64,000 bases of DNA from contig NC_134506.1 of assembly GCF_027942865.1 (NCBI RefSeq), positions 10,562,436-10,626,435 of the forward strand. Direction: 5' to 3'. This DNA is from Odontesthes bonariensis (lineage: Eukaryota; Chordata; Actinopteri; Atheriniformes; Atherinopsidae). The position numbers and the translations under genes are program-made. The notes under the pieces are model-generated. The model did no database searches, had not been told where the DNA came from, and saw nothing but the letters and a program-made list of their open reading frames with translations. Positions 24,505 to 33,445 of this stretch are shown piece after piece (the stretch's first letter is position 1; every line of letters starts with the position of its first letter).

Positions 24505-25442
24505 AGAGTTGATCCAACATGCTGGATTTTCATGACACTGTGATAGTGATTTCTGCCAGTAATTTACTGAATTAGACAAATGTGATGTATTTACTGATAC
24601 TGTTATTGGATATAACTGTGTATGAAAAGAAATGTGATGATTAGAGAAACTGAAATGGCTTAAAGAGAACATATTTCCCTGAGGTTGTGGAATAGTTTAA
24701 TGTAAGTGATGTGAACAAAGAACCAGCTGAATTGTATAGTGAAGATTCATGTTTAGTGTTTACATAGCTTTTATTTTGTGTAAAATAAATCAGACTGAGA
24801 CACATTCTGGAGGAAAACAGAGATGCATCGTGTCTTCGTTACGCTAGGCGTCCATTGTTCCGTCACGTCAACGTAACTCGCCGGATTGGATGCCTAGTGT
24901 CGCCGTGTTGCTACTACAGTGGGCGTGTATAGAGGGGCGCATACGAAGTTGTAGATAGAACATACGGTAGAAATTTAAAAGACCTTTTAAATGTTTAGTA
25001 TGACCAAGCCATCACAATAAAGGCTTTTTAACTTTCTCTAAAGGAGAGTGCCTTGGATTTCCTTCAGTTTCTGCATCTTCAGTTTTTCCCTATCCAAAGA
25101 GCACCTCAACTAAACTTTTTTTGAGTCCAGGAAGCGCTCCTAAACAAACTTTGTAGAATAATTAAATTCAAAAATTCAACAAAAAAAATGTCATGATCAT
25201 AGTGTGATTTTACATCACGCTCAAACCATCTAGCGTCAGCGTATTTGATATTTGCACAAAAACATTGGTTTTGTGTTGTAAGACTGGACAATTGTACTCT
25301 GTCAGGTCAGCATAATCAATAATATTATAGCTCAGCCATAATATGCTAAATTTGTGCAATGTGTTTTAATGTAGTTGTAATGTGTGTTCTTGTTAACATT
25401 GTAAAGTGGAACTAACATTCATGAAAGTATTGTTTTTCACAG
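24505..25442. other. Unassigned sequence between nested pile and Harbinger exon
   Basis: The first part continues the sequence interrupted at 14,849. It includes AATAAA near 24,785 and the CATTCTGGAGG block at 24,805. From about 24,850 to 25,442 I see no gene. The stretch ends in TGTTTTTCACAG, a plausible splice acceptor for the transposase exon, so an earlier transposase exon and the element's left terminus may lie here but were not recognised. Confidence 0.45.
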
Positions 25443-26349
25443 ATATCTTGCAACAGGAGATTCATTCTCCACCATAGCTTTCAGCTACAGAGTGGGCAAC
25501 TGCACTGTGGGGAGAGTGGTGAGAGAGGTGGCATCTGTCATCTGGGATGTCCTGGTGCCAGACTACATGCCCAAACCATCTTCTGAAGACTGGCGTGCCA
25601 TTGCGGAGGGGTTTGGCCAACGCTGGAACTTCCCCAACTGCGTGGGCTCGGTGGATGGGAAGCATGTTGTCATCAAGGCACCTGCCAACTCTGGGTCCTT
25701 GTATTACAACTACAAGGGAGCCCACTCCATCGTCCTCTTGGCTGTGGTGGATGCCGACTACCTGTTCAGGGTAGTAGACGTCGGGGGATATGGCAGGACC
25801 AGTGACGGTGGGTCCCTGTGGGCATCAGCATTCGGTGAGGGTCTCCGTGATGGCAGCCTGGGCCTTCCTGAGGATGCCGTCATACCAGGGTCGGAGCATC
25901 GTGGACCAATGCCCTTCGTTTTTGTCGGGGATGAGGCCTTTCCCCTGCGCCGGAACCTGATGCGGCCCTTCCCAGGCAGTCACCTTCCTGGTGAGAGGAG
26001 GGTGTTTAACTACCGCCTCCGTCGGGCCAGGTTAGTGGTGGAGTGTGCTTTTGGCATCTTGTCTTCACAGTGGAGAATGTACAGACGTGTGATGGGTGTC
26101 AACCCCACCACTGCTGAGACATGTGTCAAAGCCACCTGCGTGCTCCACAACTACCTGCGTGTCGAGACACTGAGGAGGGAGCAGAGGGCACCTGAACCAC
26201 ACCAGTCGACAGAGGACCCTGATGACAGCCTGCAGCGCTGTGCCAGGATGGGGAGCAACAATGCGACTCGGGAGACGATGAGGGTCCGAAACCGCTTCGT
26301 CTCCTATTTCAGCGAGGAAGGTGCTGTTCCCTGGCAGATCCAGCCATGA
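25443..26349 (+). CDS. PIF/Harbinger transposase (HARBI1-like), catalytic exon
   Basis: A 302-codon frame, free of stops, opens after the acceptor at 25,441-25,442 and ends at TGA 26,347-26,349. It reads YLATGDSFSTIAFSYRVG (helix-turn-helix), then the DDE nuclease fold: first Asp in GSVDGKHVVI, second in FVGDEAFPLRRNLM, and the Glu in ARLVVECAFGILSSQWRMYR. LVVDADYLF and the VLHNYLR motif also fit. In family terms this is an endonuclease that cuts at the terminal inverted repeats and normally works with a Myb-like partner. The N-terminal part (usually about 60-100 residues) must be in upstream exons that I could not find, so I start at the acceptor and not at an internal ATG/GTG. All catalytic residues are present, unlike most elements here. 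A histone-type stem-loop follows at 26,373. Confidence 0.88.
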
Positions 26350-26372
26350 TCCTGTTTCATCCAGTAAACAAC

Positions 26373-26388
26373 GGCTCTTTTAAGAGCC
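26373..26388 (+). promoter_or_regulatory. Histone-type 3' stem-loop after the transposase stop
   Basis: GGCTCTTTTAAGAGCC followed by AC: a 6-bp stem with TTTA loop identical to the canonical stem-loop of animal replication-dependent histone mRNAs, which binds SLBP and directs cleavage without poly(A). It starts 23 nt after the transposase TGA, a normal distance in histone genes. The 5' flank is AAACAAC and the 3' flank ACTCC, near the usual CCAAA and ACCCA. I did not find an obvious purine-rich U7 site, and function is inferred. Confidence 0.7.
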
Positions 26389-26483
26389 ACTCCATTAATC
26401 AGTTAACAGCTGAATTCCAAGTTGCACAAGCACTACACATCACTACACACATCAACATCCATGATTCATGAATAAAACATTGT

Positions 26484-26880
26484 TCTTCTCACTGATGTAA
26501 CACCTTCACAGAAAATACTTTCACCCTTATACATTTTTAAACTTTGAAGGTGACAGTGTTTTCTATAGAGGGGTCACATCAGTGAGAATTAAGAGTTTTT
26601 TGATGAAACATGGATATTATATAATATTATGTCCAAGTATCTTCAATAAAAAACATTTATTCTAACTTATTTGACTCCTCTACAGAAAATACTTTTCTCT
26701 ACAGGGGCACATAACACACTGACATGTTTGATACAATATAATATCCATGTCTCATCAAAAAAACAAGTTTCTTATTCTGACTGACGTAACCCCTCTACAG
26801 AAAACACTTTCACCCCTCCAAAGTTTAGGGCACTTACGTGTTTTCTGTACAGGGGTTACATAAGTGAGAATAACAATGTT
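26484..26880. repeat. Cluster of nested inverted repeats
   Basis: The motif CTGAYGTAACMCCTYYACAGAAAA occurs in both orientations several times. 26,484-26,530 pairs with 26,541-26,588, and 26,772-26,812 with 26,838-26,880. A partial copy near 26,675-26,710 and an outer pair (TGATGAAACATGGATATTAT at 26,611 against ATAATATCCATGTCTCATCA at 26,738) complete a palindrome of palindromes. It may be a foldback element or the right terminal region of the Harbinger element. No coding potential. Confidence 0.75.
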
Positions 26881-27263
26881 TTTACGGATGAAACATGATT
26901 ATTACTTCCCTCCCCTTCTTTATTTGCAATGGCCATCTTAATATCAATATTATAATATAAATAGCTAATATATGTATGTGACTGGAAACATGTTGGCCTA
27001 CTGCATTACCATAAGTCACTGCAGGTTCGTTGTGTTGGCATACTGATAGGCTGCATCCACTGCTTTAGGTTAAACTATGGGATGTTTCAGGATTACCTGA
27101 GCCATCCCTATTCAAGGTAAACACAAGAAACTTGTGCTAACGAAAAAATAAATAAATAATAAAATAAAGGACCAGACTCAGTGAGTAATTCCCTATACTC
27201 CCTATATAGATCTGCTCCTCACACCACAACAACCATCTTTTTACAGCCACAAGCTACCTCAGC

Positions 27264-27673
27264 CTCTCACCAACTGCACACCAGTCACGGCGGGGTGGAG
27301 ATGCAAACCCTGGTTCGGGTAGGGGGAGAAATAAAAGAGGTAAGATAAGCGGGAATGGGATTCAAACCCTGGTTCGAGTAGGGGGTAATGAAAGTATAGA
27401 AGGTGCCAGAGGTGGAGGACGGACAAGACACACTAGCAGATTCAGCAGACAAACTCACCTAAACAGTCCATATAATCACTAAAAATACCAGCAAAAACAA
27501 ATCCATACAACTCACTCTCACCAACTGCACACCAGTCACAGCGGGGTGGGGATGCAAACCCTGGTTCTGGTAGGGGGAGAAATAAAAGAGGTAAGATAGG
27601 CGGGAATGGGATTCAAACCCTGGTTCGGGTAGGGGGTAATGAAAGTATAGAGGGTGCCAGAGGTGGAGGCAGA
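27264..27673. repeat. Direct repeat pair in the L2 3' UTR insertion
   Basis: Two ~160-bp copies (27,264-27,423 and 27,515-27,673), offset 251 bp, are about 95% alike. Each itself contains two tandem versions of GCAAACCCTGGTTC / TCAAACCCTGGTTCG followed by GGTAGGGGG. On the minus strand the latter gives GGTTTGAATCCC, similar to a pol III B box, so a tRNA-related SINE origin is possible but not shown. Confidence 0.7.
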
Positions 27674-27713
27674 ACAAGACACACTAGCAGACACACTATC
27701 AGATTCAACAGAC

Positions 27714-30700
27714 CTAACAATTAGCTTTATAAAAAAGGAAAGTTTTAAGCCTGGTCTTAAAAGTGGAAAGGGTGTCTGCTTCCTGGACATTTACTGGCAG
27801 CTTATTCCACAATAAAGGGGCCTGATAACTGAAGGCTCTGCCTCCCATTCTACTTTTAGGAACTCTGGGAACCTCAAGTAAACCTGCAGTTTGGGAACGA
27901 AGTGCTCTGTTAGGAAAATATCTTACAATGAGATCTTTAAGATATGATGGAGCTTGGTCATTAAGAGCTTTATATGTGAGGAGAAGAATCTTAAATTCTA
28001 TTCTGAATTTAACAGGGAGCCAATGAAGAGAAGCTAAAACTGGAGAAATATGATCTCTCCTGTTAGTTCTCATCAAAACTCTGGCTGCAGCATTTTGGAT
28101 CAACTGAAGGCTTTTCAGAGAATGTGGGACAGCCCAATAATAAAGAATTACAGTAGTCCAATCTTGAAGGAACAAATGCATGAATTAGTTTTTCTGCATC
28201 ACTCTGAGACAAGATGTGCCTGATTTTAACAATATTACGAAGATGAAAGAAGGCAGTCCTAGAAACCTGTTTTATATGCGAGTCAAATGATAAGTTCTGG
28301 TTAAAAACAACTCCAAGGTTCCTCACTGTAGAACTAGAAGCCAAGGATATACCATCAAGAGTAACTATATAGCTAGACAAATTCTCCCTGAAACGCTTAG
28401 GTCCAAAGATAACAACTTCAGTTTTGTCTGAATTTAGAAGCAGACAGTTCTGAGTCATCCAGGTCTTTATGTCTTTAAGACATGCTTGTAGTCTGACCAA
28501 CCTATTGGGTTCATCTGGTTTTATAGATAAGTACAGGTGAGTATCATCAGCATAGCAATGGAAATTTATGCCATGCTGTCTAATAATGTTACCTAATGGA
28601 AGCATGTATAAAGTAAAAAGAATCGGTCCAAGCACAGAACCCTGGGGAACTCCATGACTTACTCTGGTGTGTGAGGAAGATTCTTCATTTACAAGAACAA
28701 ACTGAAATCTATCAGATAAATATGACTTAAACCAGCCTAATGCAGTTCCTTTAATCCTAATAACATGTTCAAGTCTGTGTAATAAGATACTGTGATCGAC
28801 CGTATCAAATGCAGCACTGAGATCCAACTGGACAAGCACAGACACAAGTCCGCTATCAGAGGCTAAGAGGAGATCATTGGTAACTTTCAGCAGTGCAGTT
28901 TCTGTGCTATGATGCACTCTGAATCCTGACTGAAACTCTTCAAACAGATTATTTCTGTGTAAATGATCACAAAGCTGAGCTGCAACTCTTTTTTCAAGAA
29001 CTTTAGACATAAAAGGGAGACTGGATATAGGTCTATAATGAGCCAACACTTCTGAATCAAGAGTAGGTTTTTTAAGTAAAGGTTTAATTACAGCAACCTT
29101 AAAGGTCTGAGGTACATATCCTGTCAACAAAGACAGATTGATCAAATCCAATATGGAAGTGTCAATTAATGGGAAAACCTCCTTGAACAGTCTGGTTGGG
29201 ATTGGGTCTAAAACACAAGTTGATGCTTTAGAAGAGACTATTGCTGTGGTTAGTTCAGAGAGATCAACTGGGCAGAAGCCGTCTAAATACAAATCAGGTT
29301 CTAAAGATACTTCTAAAGCTGCTGTACTTGATGATACATCACTGATAACAGTGGGAAGGACTCCATCAATCTTCTCTCTGATAGAAACAATTTTATTAAT
29401 AAAGAAGCTCATGAAATCATCACTGCTGAGAGTTAAAGGAATAACTGGCTCAGCAGAGCTCGGACTCTTAGTCAGACTGGCTACAGTGCTGAAAAGAAAC
29501 CTGGGATTATTCTTATTCTCTTCTATCAATGATGAATAATAAGCAGTTCTAGCTTTACGAAGGGCTTTCTTATACATTGTTAAACTATCTTTCCAGACTA
29601 ACTGAGACTCTTCAAAATTAGAGGAACGCCACTGTCTCTCCAGCTTTCTTGCAGTCTGCTTTTAAGCACACAGCTGTGAATTATACCAAGGAGCCAACCT
29701 CTTCTGACTGATTACCTTCCTTTTCAGAGGGGTAACATTGTCCAGTGCTGTACGCATTGAAACTATAGTGCTGTCAACAAGAGAGTCAAGTGCTGCTGGA
29801 GCAAAGTTAAGGTAGTCGTCCTCTGTCATATCTGCACATGGCAGTGAAGAAAAGGTTGATGGAATTAATTCTTTAAATCTGGTTACAGCATCCTCTGATA
29901 AACACCTTCAATATGTAAATTTCTTCTCAGAAACTGTATAGTCAAGTAATGTAAACTCAAAGGTTATCAGAAAATGGTCAGATAAGACAGGGTTATGAGG
30001 GAACACTGTTAACTGTTCACTCTCAATGCCATAAGTCAGAACAAGATCAAGGGTGTGATTAAGGCAGTGAGTCGGTCTGTGTACACTCTGAGAAAATCCA
30101 ATAGAGTCTAATATAGAATTAAAGTTCATATTCAGGCTATCATTTTCAACATCTACATGAATATTAAAGTCACGCACTACAATGACTTTATCTGTACTCA
30201 GCACTAACTGGGATAAAAACTCTGAGAATTCAGACAGAAACTCAGAATAAGGGCCAGGTGGACGATACACAACAACAAACACAAGAGGTTTCTGGGATTT
30301 CCACTTTGCGTGGGAAAAACTGAGAATAAGAGATTCAAAAGAGCTCAAACTAATCTTGGGTCTGGGACTGATGAGTAACCCTGATCTGAAAATAGCTGCC
30401 ACTCCTCCTCCTCTGCCTGTGGTTCGAGGAACGTGAACATTTAAACAGTCAGAGGGAGTTGCTTCATTAATGCTAACATGATCCTCCTGCTGCAGCCAGG
30501 TTTCTGTAAGACTAAATATATCAATATGATGATCACAAATCAACTCATTCACTAACAGAGACTTCGAAAGGAGAGATCTGATATTCAGCAAACCACATTT
30601 AATAGTTTGATGTTTTTGTTCAGTTAAAATTTTTGTTTTAATTTCTTTTTGCACAAGAGGATTTGCTCCTTTTGTGTTAATCGATTGGGTGGGTAGCAGC

Positions 30701-30744
30701 AGGTGGGAAGCTGCAGAGAAGTGTGTAAGACTACAACTCTGCAT
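27714..30744 (-). pseudogene. L2 ORF2: endonuclease plus reverse transcriptase
   Basis: 30,744-29,908 is the AP-type endonuclease: [18 protein letters not shown], the catalytic Glu in [17 protein letters not shown] and VLSDHFLI; the usual GDFN is RDFN here. A TGA at about 29,908 and a TAA near 29,660 interrupt the linker. 29,577-28,063 is the [63 protein letters not shown] and the active site [14 protein letters not shown] 2-bp deletion near 28,121 (copy 2 keeps GAATATGTGG) moves the C-terminus (28,181-27,714; AARVLMRTNRRDHISPVLAS) into another frame. In an intact element this enzyme nicks target DNA and copies its RNA there. Inactive but recent-looking. Confidence 0.93.
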
Positions 30745-30960
30745 CCTGGTCTGAGCCCTGGGTTGTCATGTTTTAGGGTGGCAAATAAATTTGTCCATAT
30801 TTATAGAAATGAGAGCTGCTCCTTCCAAAGTGGGATGGATGCCGTCTCTCCTCATCAGACCAGGTTTTCTCCAGAAAGATTGCCAATTATCTATGTAGCC
30901 CACGTTGTTTGCTGGACACCATCTAGACAACCAGCGATTGTGTTAAAGCAGACAACAAAA

Positions 30961-31074
30961 CCTGATCAAAGTAATGGCAACCAAACGGTGAAGCTTCGAA
31001 GAGGGAACAAGGTTTTAGGGACTAATGAACAATCATGTCATGAGGAAATCTTAAAAAATCTAGTAAATTAAATC
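30961..31074. other. Short unassigned stretch
   Basis: Sequence between the L2 5' boundary and the TTAA MITE. No feature seen. Confidence 0.4.
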
Positions 31075-31078
31075 TTAA

Positions 31079-31458
31079 TCCCTTAACGCCTGAATTTATA
31101 TAGCTGTATATATAAAAATAATGTTTTGTGTGTGTTTTAGCCTTTAAGTAGATGGTAAATAATGCTGAGATTATTCATTTCACTTTTGCACAAAAAATAA
31201 ATAGAAATTTTGGTATGTTGCAAATTTGCGACAACAGGCATAATGGTCAATAATAAGATAACAACAACAACCTGTTGCAGATTTTATATAAAATAAGTCC
31301 GTCACTTTGCGGTCCCACTAGAAACAAGTGCTTGTCGAAGGTTCCTAGGTCCGTAGTGAATATGGACTAACCGGCATTGGGGGAATAAAGATGCTATCTC
31401 AGCTGGTTGATTGAGTCGAACGGTTTGTAGCATATATGCGACAATAGGCGTTAAGGGG
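31079..31458. mobile_element. piggyBac-type MITE (380 bp)
   Basis: Ends TCCCTTAACGCC (left) and CCCCTTAACGCC (right, reverse-complemented), with TTAA at 31,075-31,078 and 31,459-31,462. The CCCTTAACGCC terminus and TTAA duplication fit piggyBac-like elements. No coding sequence. Confidence 0.85.
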
Positions 31459-31462
31459 TTAA

Positions 31463-33445
31463 GCAAAATTGAATGGGTTTTAACCTGAGAGGGCATGGAA
31501 AATCGATATAAATAATGTCACTGAGTCACAAAATGCACAAACTGGACACCCAGCATTCCATGGTTGCTATGGTTCCTCCTCAGGTGCATCTTCTAGATGT
31601 CATCATCATTTAAACACAAACACACTTCTATCATTGAAGACACTTGTTTCTGACATCTCACTCGACGCTGCTGCTGTTGATTTCTGCATTTCCACTGAAA
31701 ACTCACCCTTTCTTCAAAAGAACCAGAGACCCCCTTTGACTCAGCAAACTTCCAACATGGAAAATGTGAGACTTGAGCACTTTGAAAGTCTGTAGGCTAC
31801 TCTTCTTCTTCTTTATTTTATCGTGAGGACTTTACCAACAGTCAATGAGGTCACGTTGTAACAGAAATAAGAATATATAGTTAATGTTAATATTTGGACT
31901 AATTTAAAGGGGAAAACATGTTTGTATGAAGAAAGTGGGCCTAAGTTCAGAAAAAAGTTCTTTTTACTGGAATGATGTTGACTGTCAGACTTGAACTTCA
32001 TATTTAACTATGAAAATTTGATTTGGAAAGTTATTATCTTCATGTCATTTTAATTCTGAACGTTTTCCTTTGAGTAGTTCACATTATCTGTCCTCTTAAT
32101 TACTTTTATAAAATCCTCCATATGTGAGGCTTTATCTTTTTATCATTTAAAAACAGCCACACAAAGGTGACATTGTACAGAAAAACACAGAAGTTGATGA
32201 AAGAAAATAATGAAAACGTGTTTTTCAAAGATGTGATTTTTAAAAAAAAATATGCCTATGTTAAGGAGAAAGTCATTTTTAATTGTATTGATTGAACTGA
32301 ACTTTATATTTACATTTGGAAATGAGCTTAAAACTATTATAATCCTCAATATGTTCAATTATATTTTATATATAATCTAGATATGTTTTAGTGCAGGGTT
32401 TTGTACATTTTGAAAAAATACAACTCAGCAGCAACAATGATGAATGTTGTTGTTATTCAACTTGTTCTGGAATTCTCTTCAGCTGTGTCACTGCTGAGCT
32501 ATAATTTTAGAAAAAAGTACAATATCTTGATATGAAAACATGTCTGAATGTTAATATAAAGTGCATATGTATGAAAAAGGACTCGTCCACCTGCATGTCT
32601 TCACACTTAAAGTCACTGAGGTTGTTAAATTTTAAGTTCAGCACGTCAAGGAAAATTCAGGTAAAGCAGCAGAGCTGCAGGTGACTTCATTACCCTCTTT
32701 ACTCCGCCTGTGATTTACTTATAATATTAACCAGTAGTTAGCTCTAATTCATGAACTTAACCAGTCCATCTTATGAGAAAAGAAGTCAATTCGACAGATG
32801 TAGAGAAGTGTCTCATGTTCACCATCTGAGGAAAACTTGTTTAACTTGCAGCAAAGTGCAGGAAGTGATTCTCATCAGAGAGAAGGTAGAAGTGGGTTTA
32901 CTCAACTGTAAACTGACTGAGAAATACATTTCTATAATCTGTATAATTGTTCAGTATCCCTAATCCCAGACAGACATGTGAGAAGAAATGTTCATATATT
33001 TTCATAAAACATAAAGCAGCACAACTCAATAAGAAAAGACATGATAAAGGTCTTAAGCTGAGTCTTTCTTTATTAGATGACCTTGGTGTTCTGCTGTATT
33101 ATAGCCTCATAAACTAATTTCAAAGGGAGAGATGAAGAGATTTTTAAAAAAGTTTTTAATTGTATTTTTTTGGGCTTTACAAAGGAAATAATGAAACAGC
33201 AGTTATTCAAACAAATTCACATAAATACTTGAGGTCAACAGAGCCCAGCAACTGTTTTATAGTAAAGTTCTGACAACGTAATTATGTTGGTTGAAGGGGG
33301 CTGCAAATCTTCTTAATCACAGTAAGAAGATCATTGCTTTTCCTTTGGAAGTTAAACAGCTTCAGAGGATTGAATTAACTTCACATTTCTTTCCTTTACA
33401 TTTCATTTGAAGCCATTCTCTGACATGTTGGTCTGTTCTTTCAGT
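31463..33445. other. AT-rich sequence, no gene recognised
   Basis: About 2 kb, AT-rich, with only short open frames (60-70 codons) lacking any family signature. It precedes the exon-like block at 33,446 and could hold 5' exons or the promoter of the putative repeat gene, but nothing specific supports that. Confidence 0.5.

Larger units (their letters stand above)
27040..30960 (-). mobile_element. L2-clade LINE, copy 1 (longest)
   Basis: Minus-strand element. The 3' UTR motif (ACTATGGGATGTTTCAGGAT region, 27,069-27,111) matches copies 2 and 3; ORF2 spans 27,714-30,744; the end of ORF1 lies at about 30,760-30,960, where the minus strand reads [16 protein letters not shown], the DGIHPT block of the esterase-like ORF1 of fish L2. 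The 3' UTR is interrupted by about 600 bp (27,112-27,713) that the other copies lack. The 5' part of ORF1 is missing. Confidence 0.9.

Noticed and set aside
14178..24845. A full LTR retrotransposon surrounding the nested pile
   Set aside because: Only a 34-bp shared block and an AATAAA were seen; no gag/pol, primer-binding site or paired LTR boundaries.
27264..27673. tRNA gene
   Set aside because: Only a B-box-like word; no cloverleaf could be built.
29138..29539. 133-codon plus-strand frame
   Set aside because: Antisense of the L2 reverse transcriptase, which has clear motifs on the minus strand.
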